NCBI GenBank assembly: GCA_944325825.1
Contig: CALVBP010000009.1
Span: 1-63,510 of the forward strand
DNA from: Candidatus Gastranaerophilales bacterium
Lineage (GTDB): Bacteria > Cyanobacteriota > Vampirovibrionia > Gastranaerophilales > Gastranaerophilaceae
Direction of reading: 5' to 3'
Length of the DNA: 63,510 nucleotides
Part shown: positions 16,772 through 25,391 of the stretch, piece by piece
Layout: each line of letters starts with the position of its first letter
Position numbering within the stretch: the stretch's first letter is position 1
Translations under genes and position numbers: made by a program
The notes under the pieces: model-generated
The model's input: only the letters and a program-made list of their open reading frames with translations
Databases searched by the model: none
Told to the model about the DNA's origin: nothing

Positions 16772-17501
16772 ATCCATGAAAAAAGATTTCAGATATACAT
16801 TTTGTCCGGGGTGTGACCACGGTGTTGCTATACGGCTTGTTGCAGAATTGTTGGACGAAATGAATTTGAGAGAAAAGGCTATTTGTTCAACCTCAATAGG
16901 TTGTTCGGTATTTTTATATGATTTTCTTGATGTAGATTGCGTAGAAGCTCCGCATGGCAGAGCATGTGCTTCGGCTACCGGTGTAAAAAGAGCAAGACCG
17001 GATAAGTTTGCATTTACTTATCAAGGTGACGGAGATTTTGCATCAATTGGTTTAGCTGAATCTATGCATACAGCTCTCAGAGGAGAGTGTGTTTCCGCAA
17101 TTTGTATTAATAATACCACTTACGGAATGACAGGCGGACAGCTTGGCCCGACAACTATTATGGGACAGATTACAACGACTTCTCCTTACGGCAGGAACAG
17201 GGAGTACTACGGATACCCGATAAGAATAGCCGAACAAATTGCTTTGTGCGACGGTACTGCATATTCAGCAAGGGTTGCTTTAGATACAGTACCTCATATT
17301 AATCAGGCAAAGCAGGCTCTAAAAAAAGCTTTTGAAGTTCAAGTTCAAGGACTTGGATTCGGATTTGTTGAAATACTTTCTTCTTGCCCGACAAATTGGC
17401 ACATGACTCCGCAGGAGGCTCATGAAAGGGTTAGAAATGAAATGGTTCCGGTATTCCCGCTCGGGGTTTATAAAGATGTAACAACAGAAAAAGGTGTATA
17501 A
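16746..17501 (+). CDS. korB: 2-oxoacid:ferredoxin oxidoreductase beta (TPP) subunit
   Basis: The 251-residue beta subunit binds thiamine diphosphate. It shows the FCPGCDHG motif near residue 20 and the TPP motif GDGDFASIG at about 94, continuing to NNTTYGMTGGQ. GGAG lies 7 nt before the ATG at 16746, so the gene overlaps korA by 26 bp. The stop overlaps the korC ATG (TAATG). Confidence 0.94.
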   Translation: MQQVFSIPKSMKKDFRYTFCPGCDHGVAIRLVAELLDEMNLREKAICSTSIGCSVFLYDFLDVDCVEAPHGRACASATGVKRARPDKFAFTYQGDGDFASIGLAESMHTALRGECVSAICINNTTYGMTGGQLGPTTIMGQITTTSPYGRNREYYGYPIRIAEQIALCDGTAYSARVALDTVPHINQAKQALKKAFEVQVQGLGFGFVEILSSCPTNWHMTPQEAHERVRNEMVPVFPLGVYKDVTTEKGV

Positions 17502-18046
17502 TGGAAACGAATTTTATATTAGCAGGTTTTGGTGGTCAGGGTATACTTTTGGCGGGTACAATTCTCGCTAATTCCTTTATGCTTGAAGGAAAAAATGTTA
17601 CCTGGTACCCTTGTTACGGAGCAGAAATGAGAGGTGGAACCGTAAATTGCGAGATTGTTGTTTCGGATTCCGAGGTAAGTTCTGTTCATAAGCAGGATAC
17701 AGACTATGCACTGGTTTTGAACCAACAGTCTTTTGATAAATTTGTACACAGGGTAAAACCGGGCGGAACTATAGTTTCTAATTCAACGCTGGTTGCAGAA
17801 GCTCGCCCAAGAACTGATATAAAGTATGTTTTTGCTCCGATGACGCAAATTGCGAATGAGCTGGGAAATAGCAAAGTCGCAAACATGGCAGCACTTGGGG
17901 TATTGGCATCTGTTTGCAGCGTCGTTTCAAAAGAATATCTTGCTAAAGGCTTTGAAAAAGTTATGTCAGGTAAGAAAAAAGAACTTCTTCCGCTTAACAT
18001 TAAAGCGCTTGAATCAGGTTATAATATTTTGGCTCAGGCTAAATAA
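17501..18046 (+). CDS. korC: 2-oxoacid:ferredoxin oxidoreductase gamma subunit
   Basis: The 181-residue gamma subunit has the typical start ILAGFGGQGILLAGTILA and the motif YGAEMRGGTVNCEIVVSD. It completes the four-subunit enzyme with korD, korA and korB. The start is fused to the korB stop. Its last 13 bp overlap the convergent gene at 18034. Confidence 0.95.
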   Translation: METNFILAGFGGQGILLAGTILANSFMLEGKNVTWYPCYGAEMRGGTVNCEIVVSDSEVSSVHKQDTDYALVLNQQSFDKFVHRVKPGGTIVSNSTLVAEARPRTDIKYVFAPMTQIANELGNSKVANMAALGVLASVCSVVSKEYLAKGFEKVMSGKKKELLPLNIKALESGYNILAQAK

Positions 18047-18444
18047 TCAAGTATTGCCCCTCCGATTTCTTCATTTGGGTCAAAATGACAGTCTTTAGGC
18101 GGATTTATGGAATTTTGAATAAGCATTGACCAGAGTGGACCGAAAGCATCCGGAATTTTTGTCTTGCGGTATATTCCGGCAAGAAAAGTCTGGATGTTTG
18201 GAGATTTTGTATTGTTATATTTTGATAAGGAAGGATATAATTTATCAATTCCATTTACTCCTTCATCAAGCATTCTGTTTAAAATGTATAAGTCTTCAAT
18301 GACCTCAGTTTCATCTTTCGGGTTTTCCAACGAGTTCTTGATATCCTCAAGTCCTTCTTCCCGCTTGTTTACAACTGACAAAACTTTCTGTTCATCAAAA
18401 ATACAATAATTTCTATACTGATTTGGATAAGTTATATTATTCAT
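18034..18444 (-). CDS. Hypothetical protein, helical
   Basis: The 136-residue acidic, mostly helical protein shows no motif I recognise. It has three cysteines or fewer and no signal peptide or membrane segment. It is the last gene of a minus-strand run after pilD, 35 bp from it. No ribosome-binding site is evident before the ATG. It overlaps korC tail to tail by 13 bp. Confidence 0.6.
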   Translation of the reverse strand: MNNITYPNQYRNYCIFDEQKVLSVVNKREEGLEDIKNSLENPKDETEVIEDLYILNRMLDEGVNGIDKLYPSLSKYNNTKSPNIQTFLAGIYRKTKIPDAFGPLWSMLIQNSINPPKDCHFDPNEEIGGAILDYLA

Positions 18445-18479
18445 AATTTTTTAAAACCCGTAAAATTAAATTTTTCTGT

Positions 18480-19367
18480 TTAGAAAAACATAAAATAAAT
18501 GGTTCCCGCAGCCAGAGCCGGTACAAAAGGAAGATAAGTTCTGCCGCCTTCATTTTTAATGTTTTTCATAATGGATATTGAAAGCAGGACTCCGATAATT
18601 CCTACGATTCCGACAGTAATCCAATTCTGAAAGGCTGCTTTGTATACAACAATTGCCAACGCAAAGAGAACAAAGAGAATACAGGTTAATTTATCGTTAT
18701 TTTTATACCTGTCATATAAATAAACCGGAAGAGCCAGAACCATAGAAGCCATAACTGAATAAATAAACACAATACAGATTCCCTTAAGCCCGAAATATGC
18801 GCCCAGAGCCCCAGTAACGTAGGTGTCAGCTTCCCCCATTATTCTTGTTTTTGGCGGGAATAATAAGCCCAGATGAGCAAGAGTTTCTATTATTAAACCT
18901 CCCGCAAGAATCCCCAGAAGAGAGTCTGTTACGTTGCCTACACGCAAGTAGCTGAAAATAACTCCCAAAGCTGCTAATGCTATTGCTATATTACAATCAA
19001 CCAGTTTTTCTTTTATATCTGTTCCGGTCATAATAATAAGTCCGGATAACAAAATAATTGCAAAAATAGTATCAATACTTAGCCCGAATTTTAAATATGC
19101 AGCACCGAAGAGAATCATTGTTACTAATTCTATTACCGGATATTGAATGCTAATCTTTTCTTTACAGAAGTGACATTTTCCCCTTAAAAAAATATATGAA
19201 ATAACAGGAATATTATGCCAGGGATAAAGCTTGTGTCCGCATTTTGGACATTTGGAAGCCGGAAATACGATACTTTCTCCGCTTAAAGAACGTAAAATAA
19301 CCACGTTAAAAAAACTTCCAAAACAAAGACCTATAATACAGACTAAAATAAGGATATAATTATCCAT
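18480..19367 (-). CDS. pilD: Prepilin peptidase / N-methyltransferase (A24)
   Basis: PilD cleaves and N-methylates type IV prepilin-like proteins at the inner membrane. The 295-residue protein has the zinc-type CPKC (40-43) and CHFC (65-68) pairs, then catalytic aspartates in TGTDIKEKLVD (D117) and GEADTYVTG (about 175), with multiple membrane segments. It overlaps the sigma factor gene by 8 bp. No pilin or secretion ATPase is in this window. Confidence 0.93.
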   Translation of the reverse strand: MDNYILILVCIIGLCFGSFFNVVILRSLSGESIVFPASKCPKCGHKLYPWHNIPVISYIFLRGKCHFCKEKISIQYPVIELVTMILFGAAYLKFGLSIDTIFAIILLSGLIIMTGTDIKEKLVDCNIAIALAALGVIFSYLRVGNVTDSLLGILAGGLIIETLAHLGLLFPPKTRIMGEADTYVTGALGAYFGLKGICIVFIYSVMASMVLALPVYLYDRYKNNDKLTCILFVLFALAIVVYKAAFQNWITVGIVGIIGVLLSISIMKNIKNEGGRTYLPFVPALAAGTIYFMFF

Positions 19368-20166
19368 TAGTTATCTCCTGTCTGGAGTCTTCAAGCTCGG
19401 CAATCATTTTATAAATACGGGTAAAAGCACGTTTCATTCTTCTGGATACTTGCATTTGAGTGAGGTTGAGTTCTTTTGCTATTTCCTTTTGATTCATATC
19501 TTTATAGTAATATAAACTTACAAGTTTTTTCTGATCTTCCGGCAATTTATTAATAACTTCATTGAGCAGAATTTTGGAATCTGTTATATCAGAGATTTCC
19601 TGATAATTTTCGCACGGAAGCAACTCTTCATAACCCAAACTATCCTTATCGGCTCGGTAAACATCTTCAAGAGAAATTGTATCTTTCCTTCTGTCCATTT
19701 GGAGGGCAAAATCTACATCTTTGGGTGAAATTTGAAGAGCAGATGCGACCTCTTCGTTTGTAAGGTCGTTTAATTCTTCAACTGTAAGGTCCTTTGTGAA
19801 GTTACTTATACGATAAGACAATTCCTGAATATGTCGTGGAACACGGATTGCATTCAATCTGTCTCTTAAATAGTGCTTCATTTCTCCGATTATCAAATAT
19901 CCGGCATAAATTTTAAAATTATCATTTTTATCTTTTGAATAGCTGTCAATAGCTTTTAACAGCCCAATAGAACCTGCTTGAATCATATCTTCTATAGGGT
20001 CATTTGCACGTCTTGCAATTGTTCTTGCAATATGCTTAACAATAGGTATCATTTTGGTGACAATATGTGTCTTTGCTTTAGCCCGTTCCAGTTTATTTCC
20101 GGAGGTATGGTATATTTCAAGCCACTCTCCGATTAAATTATAAATTGTATCATCTTTATCGGTCAA
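19360..20166 (-). CDS. SigF/SigB-type alternative sigma factor
   Basis: The 268-residue group 3 sigma-70 family protein has region 2 (EDMIQAGSIGLLKAIDSY), region 3 and region 4 with the helix-turn-helix MNQKEIAKELNLTQMQVSRRMKRA. Cyanobacterial SigF controls motility and pilus genes, and the overlap with pilD fits that. The start is probably TTG at 20166: GGAG lies 7 nt before it, and a consensus promoter (20195-20223) lies just upstream of that. The longer ORF from 20262 would place the promoter inside the coding region. No anti-sigma factor is adjacent. Confidence 0.85.
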   Translation of the reverse strand: MTDKDDTIYNLIGEWLEIYHTSGNKLERAKAKTHIVTKMIPIVKHIARTIARRANDPIEDMIQAGSIGLLKAIDSYSKDKNDNFKIYAGYLIIGEMKHYLRDRLNAIRVPRHIQELSYRISNFTKDLTVEELNDLTNEEVASALQISPKDVDFALQMDRRKDTISLEDVYRADKDSLGYEELLPCENYQEISDITDSKILLNEVINKLPEDQKKLVSLYYYKDMNQKEIAKELNLTQMQVSRRMKRAFTRIYKMIAELEDSRQEITNG

Positions 20167-20194
20167 AACACTGCTCCAATTCTGATATATAAGT

Positions 20195-20223
20195 ATAATA
20201 CCATACTGAAAAGGCTTTTTCAA
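20195..20223 (-). promoter_or_regulatory. Sigma-70 promoter of the SigF-like gene
   Basis: On the minus strand, TTGAAA-17-TATTAT: -35 at 20218-20223, -10 at 20195-20200. The -35 ends one base before the mlaE stop codon begins at 20225. This supports the TTG start at 20166. Confidence 0.75.
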
Positions 20224-20224
20224 A

Positions 20225-20956
20225 CTAAAGATAGAATATAAGATTAATAAAGAAGTCCGCAAACAGCATATACACCGTAGATAAAACAGCCGCTCTGGTC
20301 GTGGATATACCTACATCTTTTGCCCCGCCTCTTGTTTCATACCCCTGGGTTGCACAAACAAGCGCTATTAAAATTCCGAATATAAATGCTTTTAATAAGC
20401 TTATATAAATATCTTTTGTACTAAGCCAGAGCCAAACAGAGGTTATGTATCTTGCAGGATGGAGTCCGATTGTAAAGTATGAGACAATTAATCCTCCGAT
20501 TATACCAACAACTTCTGCAATTAAAACTACCATGGGCACAGTAACCGCAGCTGCCATTATCCTCGGCGAGAAGAAATAGCCTACAGGGTCAACTTTAAGT
20601 GTTTTTATTGCATCAACCTGTGATGTAACCTGCATATTAGCAATTTCTGCAGAAATTGCCGTTCCGGCTCTGGCGCCGATTGCAAGTGCAACAAAACCAG
20701 GCGCAATTTCTCTTATCATAACTATTGCAATAGAACCTCCGACATAGGCTTCAGCTCCGGTCATTAGAAATTGCTTGGAAACTTGTATAGCAATGACGGC
20801 TGCGGATACAAAAACAATTACCAGTGAAATTATTAATGAATCATAGCTTATTGCAGCAGCCTGTGAAATAACTGAAATGAATCTAGAGCGCCCTGTTAAC
20901 GTGTATTTGACGCTTAAGTATAAATTCATAATGCATTTTCCCAGAAAATTAATCAT
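20225..20956 (-). CDS. mlaE: MlaE-type ABC transporter permease
   Basis: The 243-residue permease of the MlaE/YrbE/TGD1 family moves phospholipids between membranes with MlaF and MlaD. It has about five membrane segments and the family features GGSIAIVMIREIAPGFVALAIGARAG and EIANMQVTSQVDAIKTL. It stands alone: no mlaF or mlaD is beside it. Solo mlaE genes are also found in cyanobacteria and chloroplast-related lineages. The start is not supported by a strong ribosome-binding site; an alternative ATG lies nine codons in. Confidence 0.9.
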   Translation of the reverse strand: MINFLGKCIMNLYLSVKYTLTGRSRFISVISQAAAISYDSLIISLVIVFVSAAVIAIQVSKQFLMTGAEAYVGGSIAIVMIREIAPGFVALAIGARAGTAISAEIANMQVTSQVDAIKTLKVDPVGYFFSPRIMAAAVTVPMVVLIAEVVGIIGGLIVSYFTIGLHPARYITSVWLWLSTKDIYISLLKAFIFGILIALVCATQGYETRGGAKDVGISTTRAAVLSTVYMLFADFFINLIFYL

Positions 20957-21102
20957 TTATATTCCCGTTTAAGCTCTAAATCCTTAAATTAATTATAATA
21001 CAAGTTTGGTTTTAAAAGCATTAATTTTTGTAAAGCCTTTAAAATAAATTAGCAATAATTTCTTGTTTAAGGTTTTAATATAGTTAGTGTGGAGGTTTAA
21101 GC

Positions 21103-21774
21103 ATGTCAGTAACAAACATTAACGGTAATAACGGTAAATATGATAACATTGCGGCTGATTCATCCGTAAAATACGGGAGAAACTCTGTTGATAATTATAT
21201 AAACTATTTGGAAAAACCGCTTGTAAATGATATATATAATCCAGCTCCAATTCTTGAATTGGGAGCAGACCAAACTTCCCAACAAAGAAATATTGATAAA
21301 TTAGATGATTTTGTTTACAAAAATGATGCTTACTTGAATTCACTCCCTCCTATAGAATTTGAATACAGATATATGCCGGATAACGGTGTGGGAAGGGTTG
21401 ATAAAAAAGCTCTTCTGGGTGCTGCATATGAAGAGCTTGGCGCTCTTGAATACACAATAAAAGATTTTAACAGTAGATTTTTAATAGATGATACGTTTAC
21501 ATCTGAGCCTCTTGATATAAATAAAGACGGCAAAATTGATGTTTCAGAATACAGTACAAATATTCTGGCTGCAGATATGATGAGCAAACCTTCTCCGGAT
21601 ATTACAAGAGTTGACGGCACGATTAATTCTAAAGGGTTTAATGCTGCAATTGAATATACTAAAAAGGCTAATGCTGCAGAAGCTGCTAAACTCTATGGTG
21701 AACTTTATAGAACATATGACTTATCCTCTGCATATAATTCTTTTAAAGAGAATGCAAATAATACAATTAAGTAG
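21103..21774 (+). CDS. Hypothetical protein with one EF-hand
   Basis: The 223-residue protein has no recognised fold except a canonical EF-hand loop, DINKDGKIDVSE, at about 138-149. It has no signal peptide. The N-terminal 60 residues are Asn/Tyr/Asp-rich. GGAGG lies 7 nt before the ATG. It resembles in style the EF-hand protein at 12.1 kb, and both may be Ca-binding structural or secreted proteins. Followed by the TSCPD gene after 72 bp with its own -10-like box (TATAAT near 21810). Confidence 0.7.
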   Translation: MSVTNINGNNGKYDNIAADSSVKYGRNSVDNYINYLEKPLVNDIYNPAPILELGADQTSQQRNIDKLDDFVYKNDAYLNSLPPIEFEYRYMPDNGVGRVDKKALLGAAYEELGALEYTIKDFNSRFLIDDTFTSEPLDINKDGKIDVSEYSTNILAADMMSKPSPDITRVDGTINSKGFNAAIEYTKKANAAEAAKLYGELYRTYDLSSAYNSFKENANNTIK

Positions 21775-21846
21775 CCGGTATTGAATTTGAAATAAAATTT
21801 CTTCATATGATATAATTATTTTAAAGAAATATGAGGAGTAATTGAG

Positions 21847-22149
21847 ATGAGTGAAATTAATATAAAAGAAGTCAATGGCGTAGATATTGTTCAATACCAG
21901 CCTAAAGGTGTTTGCAGTAAACTGATGCAGATTCGCATAAAAGATAATATTATACAAGATTTTGAATTTATGGGCGGGTGTAATGGCAACCTCAGCGGAA
22001 TCGGCATGCTAATCAGGGGAATGAATATTAATGAAGTTATATCAAGACTTCAAGGTTTACCTTGCGGAAGCCGTCCGACAAGCTGCCCGGACCAGTTGAC
22101 TAAAGCACTTGCCGCATATATTGAGGCAAAACAGACAGTAAATGCATAA
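21847..22149 (+). CDS. TSCPD domain protein (TIGR03905 family)
   Basis: The 100-residue protein has the YQPKGVCSKLMQI start and GGCNGNLSGI, and ends with the diagnostic TSCPDQLTKAL motif. This domain also forms the C-terminal part of some B12-dependent ribonucleotide reductases; stand-alone members are of unknown function. The conserved cysteines suggest metal or zinc binding. ATGAGGAG precedes the ATG. It is 14 bp from icd and probably cotranscribed. Confidence 0.9.
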   Translation: MSEINIKEVNGVDIVQYQPKGVCSKLMQIRIKDNIIQDFEFMGGCNGNLSGIGMLIRGMNINEVISRLQGLPCGSRPTSCPDQLTKALAAYIEAKQTVNA

Positions 22150-22163
22150 TTTAAGTAGGCTGT

Positions 22164-23168
22164 ATGAAAAAAGTTACATTAATAAAAGGGGACGGTATAG
22201 GGCCTGAAATTTCAGAAGCTGTTGTAAAAATCATAGACGCTTCCGGTATTTCAATAGATTGGGATATTCAGACAGCAGGCGCTGATGTAATAGCTGAAGA
22301 ACAAACACCACTCCCTGACAGGGTTATAAAATCTGTAATGAAAAACGGTGTTGCATTAAAATCTCCCGTTACAACTCCTATTGGGAAAGGTTTTCGCTCT
22401 GTAAATGTGCAGCTTAGAAAAGAATTGGATTTGTACGCTAATTTACGCCCTTGCTATAATCTTCCCGGGATAAAAACACGTTACGATAATGTTGATATTA
22501 TTGTTGTTAGAGAGAATACGGAAGATTTATATGCTGGTATTGAACATCAGATTGATGAAGATACTGCTGAAAGTATTAAAAGGATTACAAGATTTGCATC
22601 TTCAAGAATCGCTGAGTTTGCATTTAATTATGCTGTTAAAAACAGTAGAAAAGAAGTCTGTGTTGTTACAAAAGCAAATATATGTAAGCTTTCTGACGGC
22701 TTGTTTTTAAGTTGTGCACGGGAAATTGCCGGGAGGTTCCCGCAAATAAAATTTAGAGAGATTCTTGTAGATAACTGTTGCATGCAGCTTGTTCAGAATC
22801 CGAATCAGTTTGATGTACTTTTATTACCGAATTTATACGGAGATATAGTGTCTGATCTATGTGCCGGACTAATCGGCGGCTTAGGGGTAGCTCAGGGGGC
22901 AAATATTGGTGAAGATTACGCAGTATTTGAGCCGGTGCATGGTTCGGCACCGGATATTGCAGGACAGAATAAAGCAAATCCGACGGCCATGTTAATGTCT
23001 GCTATAGAAATGCTGAACTATATAGGAGAAACTGATGCAGGGTTTAAGATAAAAACGGCATTATTTGAAACCCTGAGAGCAGGAATGACAACGCCTGATT
23101 TAGGAGGTGCATGCTCCTGCTCGGGTTTTACGGATGAGATTATTAAAAGATTACGTTGTATAATATAA
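22164..23168 (+). CDS. icd: Isocitrate dehydrogenase, NAD-type family
   Basis: The 334-residue protein belongs to the isocitrate/isopropylmalate dehydrogenase family. It begins KVTLIKGDGIGPEI; the motif ENTEDLYAGIEH is typical of isocitrate rather than isopropylmalate enzymes; the metal site is in PNLYGDIVSDLCAGLIGGLG and the cofactor site in EPVHGSAPDIAGQNKANP. It would make 2-oxoglutarate, which the KorDABC enzyme at 15.4 kb could decarboxylate, or consume it in the reductive direction. Homoisocitrate or tartrate dehydrogenase remain possible. Confidence 0.88.
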   Translation: MKKVTLIKGDGIGPEISEAVVKIIDASGISIDWDIQTAGADVIAEEQTPLPDRVIKSVMKNGVALKSPVTTPIGKGFRSVNVQLRKELDLYANLRPCYNLPGIKTRYDNVDIIVVRENTEDLYAGIEHQIDEDTAESIKRITRFASSRIAEFAFNYAVKNSRKEVCVVTKANICKLSDGLFLSCAREIAGRFPQIKFREILVDNCCMQLVQNPNQFDVLLLPNLYGDIVSDLCAGLIGGLGVAQGANIGEDYAVFEPVHGSAPDIAGQNKANPTAMLMSAIEMLNYIGETDAGFKIKTALFETLRAGMTTPDLGGACSCSGFTDEIIKRLRCII

Positions 23169-23193
23169 ATAGTAATATAAATTAATATAACAT

Positions 23194-23266
<73 letters not shown>

Positions 23267-23299
23267 GTTACTTTTTCTTTTTAGTAAAGAAAAAGTAAC
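23267..23299. repeat. 14-bp inverted repeat abutting the tRNA
   Basis: GTTACTTTTTCTTT (23267-23280) and its exact complement (23286-23299) flank a 5-nt loop, starting at the base after the tRNA discriminator. It could act as tRNA terminator but belongs to the dispersed hairpin family also at 27-70 and 59514-59556. The next 190 bp (to 23488) hold no convincing gene, only a second inverted pair (GCATTTAAA...TTTAAATGC, about 23427-23468). Confidence 0.7.
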
Positions 23300-23488
23300 C
23301 AAAAAAGAAAAAACTTCAAGTTGGCAGACAGTATTTCCTTCCCAAGTACATCTAGAATTATCAAGTCTGCTTCTGGAATACTACCGGAGTTTTTGAATGA
23401 AGGAGAGGAGAACTCCCAATGCGAAGCATTTAAAGGAAGTGTACCTCCTTCGGACTGCTTTAAATGCAATTTTTCAAGAGACAAAACG

Positions 23489-24178
23489 CTATTTGTCAAT
23501 TAAAAAGTCTCTTTGCAGAATATTGTTTACCCTCTTAGTAGCTTTATCAACGTCTCCGGTTTTATAATAAAGTCGTGCGAGTAACAATTCTCTGTTTGTT
23601 GAGGGTGAAAGGTTATATGCTTTTTGCGCATAAGACATTGCAGAACCATATTTTTTTACTGTTGCATATACCATAGCGGTGTTTTCATAACACATTGCTT
23701 TAACTTCTGTATCTTCTGCTTTTTCTGCGGCGGCTTTATATGCCGATATAGCATTAGCATAATCTTTGTCGTTTCGATACTGTTCAGCATTTAATATTAA
23801 ATCTTCTGCGGATTTTTGATTTTCAACACTGTCATTATTAGCTTCTGCGGCTTCCTCCGGAATGTTTTCCAATGGTTCAAGAGGTTTAATTGTATCCCTG
23901 TCGGCATTTTCTTTTTCCACGGATGGTTGTTCTTCTGTATTTTCCTCTTCCATTTCAGAATTTACGTCACCCTCTTCAATCATCTCTTCTTCCGGCATAG
24001 CTTCTTCCTCCTCAATAGAGGATTCTTCTCTTACCCTATCAAGTGTCGGCTGAGAGTTAATCATCCTTGCAGTGTTGTTCTTGCTTGACAGAACGGCAAA
24101 TGGTATAGAAAAAAGTATTACAACAAAGAGTAATACAAGAATAAATTTAATAGTTTTTTCATCAATATTTCCAAACAT
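23489..24178 (-). CDS. Membrane-anchored TPR protein
   Basis: The 229-residue protein has one N-terminal membrane segment (about 11-31), a long acidic Glu-rich linker (50-120), and two to three TPR units near the C-terminus (AEQYRNDKDYANAISAYKAA, CYENTAMVYATVKKYGSAMS). Such proteins are usually assembly scaffolds; no specific role can be assigned. TAGGAG lies 8 nt before the ATG. Last in the obgE-tadA-TIGR02757-TPR operon. Confidence 0.75.
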   Translation of the reverse strand: MFGNIDEKTIKFILVLLFVVILFSIPFAVLSSKNNTARMINSQPTLDRVREESSIEEEEAMPEEEMIEEGDVNSEMEEENTEEQPSVEKENADRDTIKPLEPLENIPEEAAEANNDSVENQKSAEDLILNAEQYRNDKDYANAISAYKAAAEKAEDTEVKAMCYENTAMVYATVKKYGSAMSYAQKAYNLSPSTNRELLLARLYYKTGDVDKATKRVNNILQRDFLIDK

Positions 24179-24189
24179 AACTCAATCTC

Positions 24190-24936
24190 CTAGTTTTTAT
24201 TATTTAATTCTACACCAAAAGCAAACATTGCAAAATCATATTTTACAGGATCTTCCGGACAGAATTCTTTTAACTTGTTTGTCAATTCTATAACAGCTTT
24301 AAAATCATTGCTTTTACGGCTTAACAGTCCCATTTTTCTTGAAACTCTTCCAACATGTACATCCAGCGGGATTAGTAAATCTTTTGGCTTCATAAATTCC
24401 CAAATGCCTAAGTCAACAGGCGGCTTTCTAACCATCCATCTTAAGAACATGTTTATTCTTTTCATAGCTCCGCCATTTGCCGGATTAGGTATCATATGGT
24501 AAAATCCCTGACCTGCGGTTTTGGGTGCACGGGCATAAAAATAATCAACAACTGTTTGTAAAAAATTATCCGAAAAAAATCCGTAATTAAATAGCTCTTC
24601 AAGCCCTTTTGATTCTGCGTAAAGATTGTGTAAAATTTCAAAAATCGGAATAATATCATAATCTTTTGAAAAGCGGTATTCCAGCCCCTTTAGGTTAGAG
24701 AAATCTCCGTTTTTAATATAGTTTACAATATCATTATCAGCCCTTTTAAATATATCTTCCAGCTTTTTAATGAATAGTTTTCTGTTACCATAGGCAAAAA
24801 GAGAAGAGATGAATCCGTAGAGTTCACTTTCTTCTTTTGTTCTGCCGCAATGTATAAACTGTATCGGATCATCTTTAATGAACTCGGGAGTTTCATATTT
24901 TTCTACTAATTTATCAAGCTCTGTTTTTGTAATCAT
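24190..24936 (-). CDS. TIGR02757 (DUF2400) family protein
   Basis: The 248-residue protein matches the TIGR02757 family, widespread in Bacteroidetes and other gut bacteria, of unknown function. Recognisable stretches are SSLFAYGNRKLFIKKL, RFSKDYDIIPIF, FLRWMVRKPPVDLGIW and PLDVHVGRVSRKMGL, the last resembling helix-hairpin-helix glycosylase proteins. It overlaps tadA by 4 bp (ATGA), so translation is coupled. A role in nucleic acid repair or modification beside tadA is only inference. Confidence 0.9.
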   Translation of the reverse strand: MITKTELDKLVEKYETPEFIKDDPIQFIHCGRTKEESELYGFISSLFAYGNRKLFIKKLEDIFKRADNDIVNYIKNGDFSNLKGLEYRFSKDYDIIPIFEILHNLYAESKGLEELFNYGFFSDNFLQTVVDYFYARAPKTAGQGFYHMIPNPANGGAMKRINMFLRWMVRKPPVDLGIWEFMKPKDLLIPLDVHVGRVSRKMGLLSRKSNDFKAVIELTNKLKEFCPEDPVKYDFAMFAFGVELNNKN

Positions 24937-25391
24937 CTTATCTTTTTAAAAAAATCTTCCAGAATTTTATTACAAGTTTCTTCTTCTATACCACCATACA
25001 CTTTTATTTTAGATTTTGCAAGCCGGGGTAAATTCAGTACTGATTCTATTGCTCCGTACTGTGTATTATAAGAACCGAAGTAAAGAGTTTTTATTCCGCT
25101 CTGAATAATTGCCCAGCTGCACATAGGGCAGGGTTCCAGTGTTACATACATTTCGCAATTATTTAAGCGGGAAGTTTTTAAAACTTTTTGGGCTTCTTTT
25201 ATTGCAAGAATCTCTGCATGAGCTGTTATATCATTATCAAGTTCCCGCCTGTTATGAGCTGAGGCAATAATTTTCCCGTCTTTTTTTATTACACAGCCAA
25301 TCGGCACATCTTTTTCACACTTTTTAGCTTCTTCAATAGCTGTATTCACTCTGTTAGACCTTGCTTCCTTCACCCCAGATTTCATCATCAT
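24933..25391 (-). CDS. tadA: tRNA adenosine(34) deaminase
   Basis: TadA converts adenosine 34 to inosine in the tRNA-Arg(ACG) anticodon. The 152-residue protein has the zinc deaminase motifs HAEILA (H58, E60) and PCPMC (C88, C91). The N-terminus overlaps obgE by 38 bp; three consecutive ATG codons lie at the start and there is no strong ribosome-binding site, so the exact start is uncertain. A guanine/cytosine deaminase is the alternative, but the overall layout favours TadA. Confidence 0.9.
   Translation of the reverse strand: MMMKSGVKEARSNRVNTAIEEAKKCEKDVPIGCVIKKDGKIIASAHNRRELDNDITAHAEILAIKEAQKVLKTSRLNNCEMYVTLEPCPMCSWAIIQSGIKTLYFGSYNTQYGAIESVLNLPRLAKSKIKVYGGIEEETCNKILEDFFKKIR

Noticed and set aside
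23321-23503. 60-residue plus-strand ORF after tRNA-Thr
   Set aside because: No ribosome-binding site; it lies in the repeat cassette next to the tRNA and overlaps the end of the TPR gene. An opposing ORF (23281-23499) is equally open, so neither is convincing.
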